Shown here in pieces: positions 9,380-18,061 of a stretch of 64,000 nucleotides of DNA. Below the pieces are notes generated by a model. It searched no databases. It was not told the DNA's origin and saw only the letters and a list, made by a program, of their open reading frames with translations. Source of the DNA: Algibacter sp045066735 (lineage in GTDB: Bacteria; Bacteroidota; Bacteroidia; Flavobacteriales; Flavobacteriaceae); the NCBI RefSeq assembly GCF_045066735.1, contig NZ_JBISHH010000022.1, positions 124,001-188,000 of the forward strand, read 5' to 3'. How positions within the stretch are numbered: position 1 is the first letter of the stretch; every line of letters starts with the position of its first letter. A program made the translations under genes and the position numbers.

Positions 9380-10687
9380 TTATTCTTTAGTTAAAAATTG
9401 TACGTAGGCTTGCGTGTAATTGTATTCGAAAATGGTTTGATAATATTCTAATTGCTTTTGTGCGTATTGGGTTTCTGCAATTAATAAATCTGATGTTTTT
9501 TCTAAACCTTCTTTAAATCTATTGGTTCTTATTCTTAACGATTCTTCCGATTGTTCTAAGGCTAAAGTGGTTAACTTTAGTTTATTTTCAGCATCTAAAA
9601 AGGCACGTTTTGCTTTGTTTAATTCTAAATTAGATTGAGACACATATTGTGTGTATTCTAATTTAGACTTTTCGAATTCGGATTTACTTTTTTGCGCTTT
9701 TCCAAAACGTTTAGAGCCTTGAAATATATCCCAACTTAATTGAGCACCGAATAAATACCCATTAGCATCACCTTGAAATATTTGGTCGTCATATAGCTCG
9801 TAACTACCAAAAGCATTCAATCTTGGTAAAAAAGCCATTTTGTCGGCTTTATTCATAGCTTTAAAAGCGTTTGATGCTAATTGCATGGCTTTAATGTCTG
9901 AACGATTTTCTGATATGGATTTATCTCCCAAAGTTAAATTTGAAACCATTAATTCATCAGTTGGTGAGTAAACTACATAACTTTCATCATTCATTAAAAA
10001 GGATAAATAATTTGATGCGTTTTGTACATTACTTTTTGCCATTTGCAATTGGTTTTGTACTTCTGTAACTCGCACTTCAACATTCAATACATCTGCACGT
10101 TGCAAATAACCTTGTTTAAAACTATCATCAGCTAATTTTTTATTGGCATTTGCTGCTTCTAATGCTTTTTCCAAAACATCAACCGCTTTATAGGCCAATT
10201 GTAATTGCATGTAAGCTTTATCTACCTCAAAGGCTAAATAATCTTGGGTACGCTCTGTTTTTAAAGACATTGCTTCCATTTTAGATTTAGCTGCTTTACG
10301 TTGGAACATACCATCTAAGTTGATTAATGGTTGCTGAATTTCTAATTTAGTTGCAAAATTTTGAATTTGTGAAGGATCATTCAACAAGGCCGGATTAAAA
10401 TCATCTGAAGTTAAAATTTCCTGATTTAATTTGGAACCAAAAGCCATTAATGGGTTAGTGGTAGCAATTGCAGAATGGCTAGCTGTAATATTTGGTAAAA
10501 AAACCGCATTGGTTTGGCGATAATCTGCTCGTGCCTGCTTAAATTCTTCTTCCGAAATCTTAATGCTTGTATTGTTTTCTGAAACTTTAAACAAAACATC
10601 AGATTTTGTAATTGGTAGTATTTCTTGAGCATTCATGCCAAAGCCGAAAGCAAAAAATAATAGAGGTATATAAAAGTGCTTTTTCAT
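9380..10687 (-). CDS. TolC-like outer membrane efflux protein
   Basis: 435 residues with a Sec signal peptide (LLFFAFGFGMNAQ). Two repeats of long coiled-coil helices with beta segments between them fit the OEP/TolC fold; the pieces LKTERTQDYLAFEVDKAYMQ and SNLELNKAKRAFLDAENKLK occupy equivalent positions in the two halves. It is the first gene of the efflux operon and carries its promoter: a GTAAC-N4-GTTAC operator and a TACCTTTG -7 box lie immediately upstream. It would form the trimeric outer membrane duct for the RND pump encoded downstream. Confidence 0.92.
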   Translation of the reverse strand: MKKHFYIPLLFFAFGFGMNAQEILPITKSDVLFKVSENNTSIKISEEEFKQARADYRQTNAVFLPNITASHSAIATTNPLMAFGSKLNQEILTSDDFNPALLNDPSQIQNFATKLEIQQPLINLDGMFQRKAAKSKMEAMSLKTERTQDYLAFEVDKAYMQLQLAYKAVDVLEKALEAANANKKLADDSFKQGYLQRADVLNVEVRVTEVQNQLQMAKSNVQNASNYLSFLMNDESYVVYSPTDELMVSNLTLGDKSISENRSDIKAMQLASNAFKAMNKADKMAFLPRLNAFGSYELYDDQIFQGDANGYLFGAQLSWDIFQGSKRFGKAQKSKSEFEKSKLEYTQYVSQSNLELNKAKRAFLDAENKLKLTTLALEQSEESLRIRTNRFKEGLEKTSDLLIAETQYAQKQLEYYQTIFEYNYTQAYVQFLTKE

Positions 10688-10706
10688 TAATTATTAATTT
10701 ATAGTA

Positions 10707-10750
10707 CAAAGGTACAGTGGATCAACTCTGGTGGAAGTAACATTAGTTAC
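10707..10750 (-). promoter_or_regulatory. Operator (GTAAC-ATTA-GTTAC) and -7 box for the efflux operon
   Basis: A perfect 14-bp palindrome GTAACATTAGTTAC at 10737-10750. Read on the minus strand, a TACCTTTG box (10707-10714) lies with its centre 33 bp from the operator centre, placing the operator near -41. The tolC-like ATG is 19 bp further. No TTG-type -33 element is visible; the operator occupies that place, as expected for activation by a CRP/FNR-family protein. Confidence 0.75.
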
Positions 10751-10805
10751 CTAGCGGAGAAATTGGGAATATTAGAGATTACTATGTGTTTAGCTATACT
10801 TAACT

Positions 10806-10813
10806 TACTTTTG
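10806..10813 (+). promoter_or_regulatory. -7 promoter box for the DUF457-type hydrolase
   Basis: TACTTTTG matches the Bacteroidota TAnnTTTG box and ends 8 bp before the ATG at 10822, so the transcript would have a very short leader. Confidence 0.5.
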
Positions 10814-10821
10814 TAAAACAT

Positions 10822-11820
10822 ATGGATTCATTAACACAAATAGTATTGGGAGCAGCTGTAGGAGAAGCTGTTTTAGGAAAAAAAGTTGGCAATAAAGCTA
10901 TGTTTTATGGAGCTATTGCTGGTACAATACCCGATTTGGATGTATTTGCATCTTATTTTACAGATACCGTTACAGCACTCGCTGTACATCTTGGATTTAC
11001 ACACTCTATTGTATTTTCTATTTTATTTGCGCCTATTTTTGGGTGGCTTGTTTCTCGTTATGAAAAATATAAAAATTTTAAGGGATGGTCTTGGTTATTC
11101 TTTTGGGCATTTATAACGCATCCTGTTTTAGATGCACATACCACTTGGGGAACTCAATTATTTTGGCCTTTTGATCTCCGTTTGGCGTTTAAGACTATTT
11201 TTGTAATCGATCCGCTTTATACATTGCCTTTTTTGGTGTTTTTAATTTTAGCGATGCTACAAAAGCGGACTACCAAAAAGCGCCAAAGTTATAATAGTAT
11301 TGGGCTGGTACTAAGTTCGTCTTACCTAGTGTTAACTTTTTTTTTGAAATGGATGGCATTTAATCAATTTGAATTAGCGCTAAACACACAAAATATAGAC
11401 TATAAAGAAATTGACACTAGGCCTTCACCATTAAACACCATACTTTGGAGTGCCAATATAGATGTAGAAAGCGCTTATTTATTAGGTAATTATTCATTTT
11501 TTGATAAGCAAGATATAACCTTTGAAAGCTATTCTAAAAATCATGAATTACTAGGTGAACTTGCAGAAGATGAAAGTGTAAAACGTATGATTGCTATTTC
11601 CGAAGGCTGGTACACCATTAATAAAAAAGATGATATACTTTATTTTAATGATTTACGATTTGGACTAATGAGTTTAACTCCGAAGGCAGAAAATTTCGTT
11701 TTTAAGTATAGAATGGATGTGGATACTTCAGGACATGTTGTATTTACCGAAGAGCCTAAAGATAATCGTGATGGTAAAAAACTATTAGTAGAATTATGGA
11801 AACGGGTAAAAGGAAATTAG
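10822..11820 (+). CDS. Membrane-bound metal-dependent hydrolase (YdjM/DUF457-like)
   Basis: 332 residues. The N-terminal half has several membrane segments and the family's hallmark residues: MDSLTQIVLGAAVGEAVLG, GTIPDLDVF (acidic pair, about 35-40), HLGFTHSIVFS (about 56-66) and HPVLDAHTTWGT (about 100-111). These His and Asp positions are proposed metal ligands of the LexA-regulated YdjM-like inner-membrane hydrolases. The C-terminal 130 residues are soluble and specific to Bacteroidota. The gene is divergent from the efflux operon and ends at a hairpin terminator. The physiological substrate of the family is unknown. Confidence 0.8.
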   Translation: MDSLTQIVLGAAVGEAVLGKKVGNKAMFYGAIAGTIPDLDVFASYFTDTVTALAVHLGFTHSIVFSILFAPIFGWLVSRYEKYKNFKGWSWLFFWAFITHPVLDAHTTWGTQLFWPFDLRLAFKTIFVIDPLYTLPFLVFLILAMLQKRTTKKRQSYNSIGLVLSSSYLVLTFFLKWMAFNQFELALNTQNIDYKEIDTRPSPLNTILWSANIDVESAYLLGNYSFFDKQDITFESYSKNHELLGELAEDESVKRMIAISEGWYTINKKDDILYFNDLRFGLMSLTPKAENFVFKYRMDVDTSGHVVFTEEPKDNRDGKKLLVELWKRVKGN

Positions 11821-11835
11821 CTTTTTTTCAAAAAT

Positions 11836-11870
11836 AAAAGACACTTATAATTATTATAAGTGCCCTTTTA
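11836..11870. terminator. Hairpin terminator after the hydrolase gene
   Basis: Arms CACTTATAA and TTATAAGTG (11842-11850 and 11854-11862, loop TTA) have A-rich and T-rich flanks. The remaining gene-free DNA to 12133 is AT-rich and shows no further convincing feature. Confidence 0.65.
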
Positions 11871-12133
11871 CTAACCAACCAAAAAACCGATAATCACATC
11901 AGTCAACTTTTCTAGTGCCTCCATGTCCTCCAGCTACTACAACCATTATTTTTATACTTAAATAAATGAATTTGAAGAACTGAATGATAGGATTCATCAT
12001 TTTAAATCTTTGATATTTTGATATTCTTTGTGTCATTATAATAGTTATTAAATTCTTGTAAAATTTTTATAAAGTCTTTAAAATTATTGGGGCTTAAATG
12101 ATAAGCGGTTTAGATCCAAAAAAGTTTCTGTAT

Positions 12134-13591
12134 TTATTCAGGAATTAACCACCAAAATGGTTTCATTTTAGCTTTGTAAATAAAAGCATAGTGCAACGCT
12201 AATTTTAACCAATGCCCAGCTAACCCAATTTCTCCAAAAGTTTTACCTAATTTTCGTCCTTGTGTTTTTGGGTACTTCTCATAATCCGGAACTATAGGGA
12301 AAGTTGTAATGCTAACACCACTACCTTTGGTAAATCCATAACCAGCAGAAGCAATACATGCTGCTCCCATATTTCCCAAACTTCCTTTATGATTAAGCGA
12401 TTCTTTGCCATTTTTTATAGAATCTATAATGTTATCTGCTACTAATTTTGCGGTTATACCAGAAGGCATTCCAGTTCTTGGTGGGGCAGGAGAGATAACT
12501 GTTCCGTTTTTACTTGTTCTTGGTTTAGAAATGGCGTGCGGTGGGGCAAATGCAATTCCTGGAGCAAATATGTTTTTGTAACTTGGGTTTTGATAGGTTT
12601 CTGGCCAATCTTTAACAGACCATTGTTCGTATGGTTTAGGGGTATAATCGGCATCAACAATCATAAAACCTTTAAAAAGTTTTTCGGTGATATCATTTTC
12701 ATTTCTATCATAAGCTTTAAAACCATGACCAGAAAATGAAGGGATTAGCATGGCAAAATCGTAACTTTCTGTTTTATGCTCACCTTCTAGGTTTTCGTAA
12801 TATGCTAAACCATCTTCAATTTTATTAACACCTGCTCCAAGAATCCATTTAATGTCTCTATCTTCAAAAATCATTTCAACCATTTCATGAGATTTCATAG
12901 TCATACTTCCATAGCTTAATAACATGCCATCCATGCCAAAATCTCCCAGCTGGTATTCATTAGAAATCCAGGTAACTTCAGCCATATCACGCACGTTATG
13001 TTTGTGTAATTCTTGTTCTACATTTAATATATACTCAAAAGCGGCACCTTGGCAAGTTGATTTTGCATGACCCGTACCAATTAAAATTTTAGCTTTTTTA
13101 CCAGCTTTCATTTGCTTAATTACTTCATTTAAGCCTTCCCAAGCATGATCGGCATGTGTGTAGGTACAAACAGAAAATGTTTTGTTTTTTCCAGGTATAA
13201 GACCATCTGTAGCTTCAAAATTTAATTTAGGCCCTGTAGCATTAATTAAATAATCGTAAGTTACTTTTTCTTGTTTTCCTTTATTATTACCAGCTACATA
13301 TTCCGATAAAACATATGGCTTTTCTTCTATTTTGTCTCCCTCTGGAAAAAAAGAAACAGCTTTGGCTTGTTTATATTGAATACCTTTCCTTTTATATAAA
13401 GGGGCTAAAGGAAATAATATTTTTTCAGATTTCATTCTACCTATTCCTACCCAAATGTTAGAAGGAATCCATTGGTAATTACTGTTAGGTGATACAACAA
13501 CAACCTCGTGCTTTTTTGATAGTTTTCTACGTAAATGTGTTGCTGCTACATGGCCGGAAATTCCGGCTCCTAAAATCACTATTTTGGACAT
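12134..13591 (-). CDS. Sulfide:quinone oxidoreductase-like FAD/NAD(P) flavoprotein
   Basis: 485 residues. It starts with the FAD-binding GxGxxG stretch (VILGAGISGHVAATHLRRKL). YQWIPSNIWVGIGRM follows, typical of the SQR/type II NADH dehydrogenase fold. The second dinucleotide region holds STCQGAAFEYILNVE; its Cys, with the Cys in the SVCTYTHADHAW stretch and that in MGAACIASAGYG near the C-terminus, are candidates for the redox-active cysteines that carry the persulfide in SQR. A C-terminal helical region (LKLALHYAFIYKAKMKPFWW) could touch the membrane. The gene has its own operator/promoter at 13609-13652. SQR oxidises sulfide to persulfide/polysulfide and reduces quinone. The exact SQR type is not resolved. 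Confidence 0.75.
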   Translation of the reverse strand: MSKIVILGAGISGHVAATHLRRKLSKKHEVVVVSPNSNYQWIPSNIWVGIGRMKSEKILFPLAPLYKRKGIQYKQAKAVSFFPEGDKIEEKPYVLSEYVAGNNKGKQEKVTYDYLINATGPKLNFEATDGLIPGKNKTFSVCTYTHADHAWEGLNEVIKQMKAGKKAKILIGTGHAKSTCQGAAFEYILNVEQELHKHNVRDMAEVTWISNEYQLGDFGMDGMLLSYGSMTMKSHEMVEMIFEDRDIKWILGAGVNKIEDGLAYYENLEGEHKTESYDFAMLIPSFSGHGFKAYDRNENDITEKLFKGFMIVDADYTPKPYEQWSVKDWPETYQNPSYKNIFAPGIAFAPPHAISKPRTSKNGTVISPAPPRTGMPSGITAKLVADNIIDSIKNGKESLNHKGSLGNMGAACIASAGYGFTKGSGVSITTFPIVPDYEKYPKTQGRKLGKTFGEIGLAGHWLKLALHYAFIYKAKMKPFWWLIPE

Positions 13592-13608
13592 GGTGGTGGT
13601 TTTTTATG

Positions 13609-13652
13609 TAAAGATATAGGCAACTTAAATATTGTCCCGCTACAATTGTTAC
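13609..13652 (-). promoter_or_regulatory. Operator (GCTAC-AATT-GTTAC) and -7 box for the SQR-like gene
   Basis: The operator at 13639-13652 has one perfect half (GTTAC) and one degenerate half. On the minus strand a TATCTTTA box (13609-13616) is centred exactly 33 bp away, the same distance as at the other four sites of this family. The SQR ATG lies 17 bp beyond the box. Confidence 0.65.
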
Positions 13653-13887
13653 ATAAGTAAATTGATTCGTTTAATTTTAATTATAATCGTTAAGTGTTTT
13701 AAAATGAAATAGTAAGGCTGTGTTTTTTTTACATGTTTTTTGATGCCTTTAAGAGATTGTATGTATAATTCATGAATGAAATTATAAGAAATGAATGCAT
13801 TATTTTTTTTTCAGTTAATTTCTTTTGCTTTTGATATAAGAAATCTTTTATAATTTAAATACCTTGTGGTTTAAAATTTAGAATTAT

Positions 13888-15285
13888 ATGAATATTACCG
13901 CTGCATATACCGATCTCTATCAAATTACAATGGCTCAAGTCTATTTTGAAACCAAACCTAATGGCCGGGCGGTGTTCGATTATTATTATAGAAACAATCC
14001 ATTCAATAGTGGGTATTCCATTTTTGCTGGGCTGGAGGATGTATTAGACATTCTAGAAACTATAAAATTTTCATCGTCTGATATTTCTTATTTAAAGGAA
14101 AAAGGCTTTGAAAACGAGTTTTTGGAGTATTTAAAGAATTTTCGCTTTAGAGGTAATATTCGCTCTAGTAAAGAAGGCGATGTGGTTTTTCCTAATCGTC
14201 CCATATTACAGGTAGAAGCGAATATTATTGAAGCTCAAATAATAGAAACAGTTTTACTTAATATTCTTAATTTTCAAACATTAATAGCCACAAAGGCGAG
14301 TAGAATACGGCGGAGTGCTAAAGATGAAGTTTTATTAGATATGGGCTTGCGTCGTGCTCACGCCACAGGAGGTTATTATGCTTCTAGAGCTGCCGCAATT
14401 GGAGGTTTTGATAGTACAAGTAATGTTAAAGCTGCCGAAGATTATAATATTCCATCGTCGGGTACTATGGCACACTCCTTTATACAAAGCTATGAGGACG
14501 AATTAGAGGCTTTTCGTGATTTCGCAAAAGTACGACCAGAACATTGTGTGCTTTTAATAGATACATACAACACGCTTAAAATTGGACTTCCAAATGCGAT
14601 TAAAGTTGCAAAAGAAATGGAAGAAAGAGGTGATAAGCTTTTGGGAGTGCGTTTGGATAGTGGCGATTTAGCCTATTTGTCTAAAAAAGTAAGAATAGTT
14701 TTAGATGAAGCTAACTTGCAGTATGTAAAAATTGTAGCGTCTAATCAGTTGGACGAATACGTAATTAAAAGTTTGAAAGAACAAGGTGCTCCAATTGATA
14801 TTTATGGAGTCGGTACTAATTTAGTTACAGGAAAACCTGATGCTGCTCTAGATGGCGTTTATAAATTATCGGAGTACAATGGAACGCCAAGAATAAAACT
14901 TTCTGAAAATATTATAAAAGTTTCACTTCCTTTTAAAAAGCAGGTTTATAGGATGGTAGATGCTAACGACATGTTCTACGGTGCAGATGCTGTAGGCCTT
15001 TTTAATGAAGATGAAATATCCCAAATGGAGCACCCTTTTGATATTACTAAAAAATTAAATCTTAGCCTATTTAAACATGAGCCTCTGTTAGAATTGGTTA
15101 TGGAAGCAGGTAAAAGAGTGTTGCCGTCTCGTTCTGTTGACGAAATTTCAAAATATTCGCAATCTAGATTAGAAAAACTACCAAATGAGTATAAGCGTTT
15201 TCAAAACCCACATATTTATAAAATAGGTTTAAGCAGTGAGCTGAAGAAGGAGCGCGATGTGTTAATTCAAGAACATAAAAGATAA
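13888..15285 (+). CDS. pncB: Nicotinate phosphoribosyltransferase
   Basis: 465 residues, typical length for the bacterial NAPRTase family. The N-terminus MNITAAYTDLYQITMAQVYF is the family signature for the nicotinate-binding segment. DMGLRRAHATGGYYASRAAAIGGFDSTSN (about 151-179), GTMAHSFIQSYEDELEAF with the catalytic-loop His, and GVRLDSGDLAYLSKKVR for phosphoribosyl binding are all present. It converts nicotinate and PRPP to nicotinate mononucleotide in the cytoplasmic Preiss-Handler NAD route. pncA begins 4 bp downstream, giving a complete nicotinamide-to-NaMN salvage pair in one operon. No operator of the two palindrome families is visible on this side of the divergent region. Confidence 0.96.
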   Translation: MNITAAYTDLYQITMAQVYFETKPNGRAVFDYYYRNNPFNSGYSIFAGLEDVLDILETIKFSSSDISYLKEKGFENEFLEYLKNFRFRGNIRSSKEGDVVFPNRPILQVEANIIEAQIIETVLLNILNFQTLIATKASRIRRSAKDEVLLDMGLRRAHATGGYYASRAAAIGGFDSTSNVKAAEDYNIPSSGTMAHSFIQSYEDELEAFRDFAKVRPEHCVLLIDTYNTLKIGLPNAIKVAKEMEERGDKLLGVRLDSGDLAYLSKKVRIVLDEANLQYVKIVASNQLDEYVIKSLKEQGAPIDIYGVGTNLVTGKPDAALDGVYKLSEYNGTPRIKLSENIIKVSLPFKKQVYRMVDANDMFYGADAVGLFNEDEISQMEHPFDITKKLNLSLFKHEPLLELVMEAGKRVLPSRSVDEISKYSQSRLEKLPNEYKRFQNPHIYKIGLSSELKKERDVLIQEHKR

Positions 15286-15289
15286 AGAT

Positions 15290-15895
15290 ATGAAAGCGCT
15301 ATTAATAGTTGATGTACAGAACGATTTTATTCCGGGAGGATCACTAGCTGTGCCCGAAGGAAATCACATTGTACCTGTAATTAATGCCATCCAAGAGCAT
15401 TTTGATATGGTGGTGGCTACGCAAGATTGGCATCCAGAACATCATATTAGTTTTGCAGCAAATCATGTTGGAAAATCTAACTTTGATGAAATTGAAGTTC
15501 ATGGAAAGCCACAAACTTTATGGCCAGTGCACTGCGTGCAAGGAACATTGGGTGCTGATTTTCATCCCGATTTAGTTACTAAAAAATTTGAGGCCATTTT
15601 TAGAAAAGGAACAGATATAGGGATTGATAGTTATAGTGCTTTTTATGATAATGGCCATTTAAAATCGACTGGTTTATCGGGCTATCTAAAGGAAAAGGAA
15701 ATTAAGCAACTTTTTGTATGTGGTTTGGCTTCAGATATTTGTGTTTATTTTTCTATTTATGATGCCGTTAAAGCAGGATTTGATTGTGTTTTTATTGAAG
15801 ATGCTTCTAAAGCTCTTGACCATGGCGGATTTACCGAAATTAAAAATAAAATGCTTGCTTTGGGCGTTAAAATTATAAATTCAGATTCTATATAG
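15290..15895 (+). CDS. pncA: Nicotinamidase
   Basis: 201 residues of the isochorismatase-like hydrolase fold. The catalytic Asp is in ALLIVDVQNDFIPGGSL (about residue 8). Metal-binding residues lie in ATQDWHPEHHISF (Asp and two His, about 44-56). The Lys is in FRKGTD and the catalytic Cys in VCGLASDICVYFSIYDA (about 155). These define PncA, which deamidates nicotinamide to nicotinate, the substrate of the upstream PncB. Its last 8 bases overlap the convergent TPMT-type gene, so the two transcripts run into each other without a terminator between them. Confidence 0.95.
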   Translation: MKALLIVDVQNDFIPGGSLAVPEGNHIVPVINAIQEHFDMVVATQDWHPEHHISFAANHVGKSNFDEIEVHGKPQTLWPVHCVQGTLGADFHPDLVTKKFEAIFRKGTDIGIDSYSAFYDNGHLKSTGLSGYLKEKEIKQLFVCGLASDICVYFSIYDAVKAGFDCVFIEDASKALDHGGFTEIKNKMLALGVKIINSDSI

Positions 15896-16481
15896 AAGTG
15901 TGATGCTTTTCGAATTTAATAAATAACTCTCTGCCATGGCGTGTTTGGTGAGAATTATAGCATGCATCTAGTACCTTAATATTAAAATAGGGTGTAAAGT
16001 ATTCTAAATATTCTTCTTTAGAACCACCAAAAGGTGGTTGCGTATCATATAAAGGAACATTGAACAGTAAGCCCACTATTTTTCCGTGTTTACATAAAAT
16101 TTCGAAGGCTTTTTCCGCGTAAGCGTTTCTTAAATTTGGATTTATGGCACAGAAAAATGTTTGTTCTATAATTAAATCGAATACCATATCAATATTAAAG
16201 AAATCACCATGAATAATGTGTTCTCTTGGAAAAGATGGTACTCTTGATTTTAGATGTATCAAAGCCGTTTCTGATAAATCTATAACATAAACATTCGTAA
16301 AACCGTTATTGTGTAAATACTCGGCTTCATGAGAATTCCCGCCACCAGGAATTAAAATTTTTAAATTTTTGTTAGTTAGCTGATCGATGTATGCCTTTAT
16401 GGGTGGTGATATTATGCCTAAATCCCATCTGGTATCGTTAAGCTTATATTTATTATCCCAAAAGTTTTCACTTAAATCCAT
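15888..16481 (-). CDS. TPMT-type S-adenosylmethionine methyltransferase
   Basis: 197 residues matching the thiopurine methyltransferase family: FWDNKYKLNDTRWDLG at the N-terminus, the SAM-binding ILIPGGGNSHEAEYLHNNG (about 42-60) with Asp in VYVIDLSETAL, and IIEQTFFCAINP. Bacterial TPMT-fold enzymes methylate thiols, selenium and tellurium oxyanions or sulfide. The preceding thioredoxin gene overlaps its start by one base (TAATG), which implies translational coupling and a thiol-related role. The specific substrate is not known. Its 3' end overlaps pncA by 8 bp in convergent orientation. Confidence 0.82.
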   Translation of the reverse strand: MDLSENFWDNKYKLNDTRWDLGIISPPIKAYIDQLTNKNLKILIPGGGNSHEAEYLHNNGFTNVYVIDLSETALIHLKSRVPSFPREHIIHGDFFNIDMVFDLIIEQTFFCAINPNLRNAYAEKAFEILCKHGKIVGLLFNVPLYDTQPPFGGSKEEYLEYFTPYFNIKVLDACYNSHQTRHGRELFIKFEKHHTSI

Positions 16482-16777
16482 TAATAAGATGCCGTAATAA
16501 CATTGATAAGTTCGTTTTTATCAAGTACACCAGACTGTCTCCAAACTTGTTTTCCTTTTTTAAATAAAAGCATGGTTGGTACACCTCTGACTTGATATTT
16601 TGCTGCTATAGCTTGATTTTTATCAACATCGATTTTAATAATAGAAACTCTGTTTTTTAAATTGTCTTTGACATCTTTTAGAATGGGACTCATCATCTTA
16701 CAAGGGCCACACCATTCTGCATAAAAATCTACCAATACTGGATTTTCTTGGTTTATTAATTCTGAAAATTTACTCAT
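16481..16777 (-). CDS. trxA: Thioredoxin
   Basis: 98 residues with the active site WCGPCK at about 22-27 and the cis-proline region RGVPTMLLFKKG. No signal peptide, so it is cytoplasmic. It is about 75% identical to the second thioredoxin at 24316-24612, from shared blocks such as KIDVDKNQA and the QVWRQSGVL stretch, which indicates a fairly recent duplication. It is first in a two-gene operon with the TPMT-type methyltransferase. It would reduce disulfides or persulfides. I did not find a palindromic operator of either family upstream, unlike its paralogue's operon. Confidence 0.93.
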   Translation of the reverse strand: MSKFSELINQENPVLVDFYAEWCGPCKMMSPILKDVKDNLKNRVSIIKIDVDKNQAIAAKYQVRGVPTMLLFKKGKQVWRQSGVLDKNELINVITASY

Positions 16778-17009
16778 GGTTTAGTTGGTTTTATTTATAA
16801 CAAGAAATATACTTTTTTTTGATGTATCTACATAATATGCACATCGTTTTAAAGGTATGAATATACGTTAATTCTTTTTTATTTTGGTGATTATTTGGCT
16901 TCTATTAACTACGTTGTAAATTTAATAGTTTTTACTATAGCCATACTTTCTATTAAAGAAATAGGTTGTAGTAAAACATAAGAAACACAAGCTTACTGAT
17001 AGGTCTTTT

Positions 17010-17306
17010 TTATTTATTCAATTTGTTATAGATGTTTTTTATAACAATTAAACCAATAATACCTCCAAAGATTGAAACCAAACAATTTATAATAAATGGT
17101 GTGCTATGAAAGTTCCCATTTGCCATAATAGACCAAGGATTAAAGCCTAGTCTTCCAAACGACTTAATAAAAAATATGCTTCCAAATACACCAATTAAAG
17201 TATTTCCTGTAAAGCCGAATGAATATTTCTTTTTAAAATACCCAAACATATTTGCGGCAATTATTCCTATAAAAATACTAATTAAAGAAATTAAAGTACC
17301 CGTCAT
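17010..17306 (-). CDS. Small GlsB/YeaQ-like (transglycosylase-associated) membrane protein
   Basis: 98 residues with three hydrophobic segments and a glycine-rich pattern (SIFIGIIAANMFGYF, GFTGNTLIGVFGSIFF, SIFGGIIGLIVIKNIYNK) resembling the GlsB/YeaQ/YmgE stress-induced membrane family, whose function is unknown. It has its own leader: the operator and -7 box at 17374-17417 would start a transcript about 60 nt before the ATG. The family match is by hydrophobic and glycine pattern only, so other small three-helix proteins are possible. Confidence 0.6.
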   Translation of the reverse strand: MTGTLISLISIFIGIIAANMFGYFKKKYSFGFTGNTLIGVFGSIFFIKSFGRLGFNPWSIMANGNFHSTPFIINCLVSIFGGIIGLIVIKNIYNKLNK

Positions 17307-17373
17307 AACTTTATCATTTATTATTACTTTTCAGCTTATTCAAGGTGTTTCCAATCGCCTTGTTTTGAAGGTT

Positions 17374-17417
17374 TAAAGATATCGTTTTTCAAAGCTTTGG
17401 AACGTTACATTAGTTAC
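17374..17417 (-). promoter_or_regulatory. Operator (GTTAC-ATTA-GTTAC) and -7 box for the GlsB-like gene
   Basis: The operator at 17404-17417 differs from the perfect palindrome at one position. On the minus strand a TATCTTTA box (17374-17381) is centred 33 bp away; its sequence is identical to that of the SQR-like promoter. It lies between the 3' end of the methyltransferase gene at 17447 and the GlsB-like start at 17306. Confidence 0.65.
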
Positions 17418-17446
17418 AGTTATCAATTTATATGTGCAAATATTCA

Positions 17447-18052
17447 TTATATTTTTACGCCAATAAAGCGTACCACTTGTGCCTTACCTTTATGATAATT
17501 TCCTTCTGAAAGTTCAATCGATTTTTCTTCTAAAATTTTAAAATCTAAACCTTTGAATTCTTCTTTAATTTCTTCGATAGAAAACAGCATTGCTTCATTT
17601 TTTGGTCCGCCAGAATCATTTTTTAATTGGGATTTAGCAAAAGCTTCAAAAATAATTGTTCCTCCTTTTTTTAGTAGTTGTAGCATTTTTTGATTGGCAT
17701 TTTTTCGAATATTTATGGGGAAATGGGTATAACAAAATGCAATTACATCAAATTGTTTTGAGCTTGTGTAATCTAGTACACTAGTTGTTTTATAATTTAT
17801 ATTAACGTTACTTTGAGTAGCTAGAAGTAGCGCCTTTTGTTTTCCTTGTTCACTAATGTCGAAAGCAGTGGTTTTCCAACCTTGAGTAGCTGCATAAACG
17901 GCATTTCGACCTTCGCCTTCCGCAGGTAAAAGGAGCGTTCTAAAAGGTAGTTTTTGTAATTGTTCTTTAAAAAACACATTAGGTTCTATACCATAAACGA
18001 ATTCTTCTTGACCAAAGCGGTCGTTCCAAAAATCTGCAGGATTGTTCTTCAT
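17447..18052 (-). CDS. Class I SAM-dependent methyltransferase (TehB-like)
   Basis: 201 residues. Motif I is LLLPAEGEGRNAVYAATQGW (about 40-60), followed by AFDISEQGKQKALLLA (motif II Asp) and FDVIAFCYTHFP (motif III/IV). The N-terminus FWNDRFGQEEFVYGIEPN fits the tellurite-resistance TehB/TPMT-like branch, often annotated class I methyltransferase. It is last of a three-gene operon with the ICMT-like membrane methyltransferase (9 bp gap) and the MBL-rhodanese protein. The substrate may be a thiol, sulfide or chalcogen oxyanion, by family tendency and context; this is inference. Confidence 0.8.
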   Translation of the reverse strand: MKNNPADFWNDRFGQEEFVYGIEPNVFFKEQLQKLPFRTLLLPAEGEGRNAVYAATQGWKTTAFDISEQGKQKALLLATQSNVNINYKTTSVLDYTSSKQFDVIAFCYTHFPINIRKNANQKMLQLLKKGGTIIFEAFAKSQLKNDSGGPKNEAMLFSIEEIKEEFKGLDFKILEEKSIELSEGNYHKGKAQVVRFIGVKI

Positions 18053-18061
18053 ATTTTATTA

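Noticed and set aside
11899..11946. 15-codon minus-strand frame MVVVAGGHGGTRKVD
   Set aside because: Too short to support without homologues, though glycine-rich; no promoter box found.
13648..13660. GTTAC-ATAA-GTAA palindrome near the SQR-like gene
   Set aside because: The half-sites are in inverted order and no -7 box fits at 33 bp. The overlapping site at 13639 fits both motif and spacing better.
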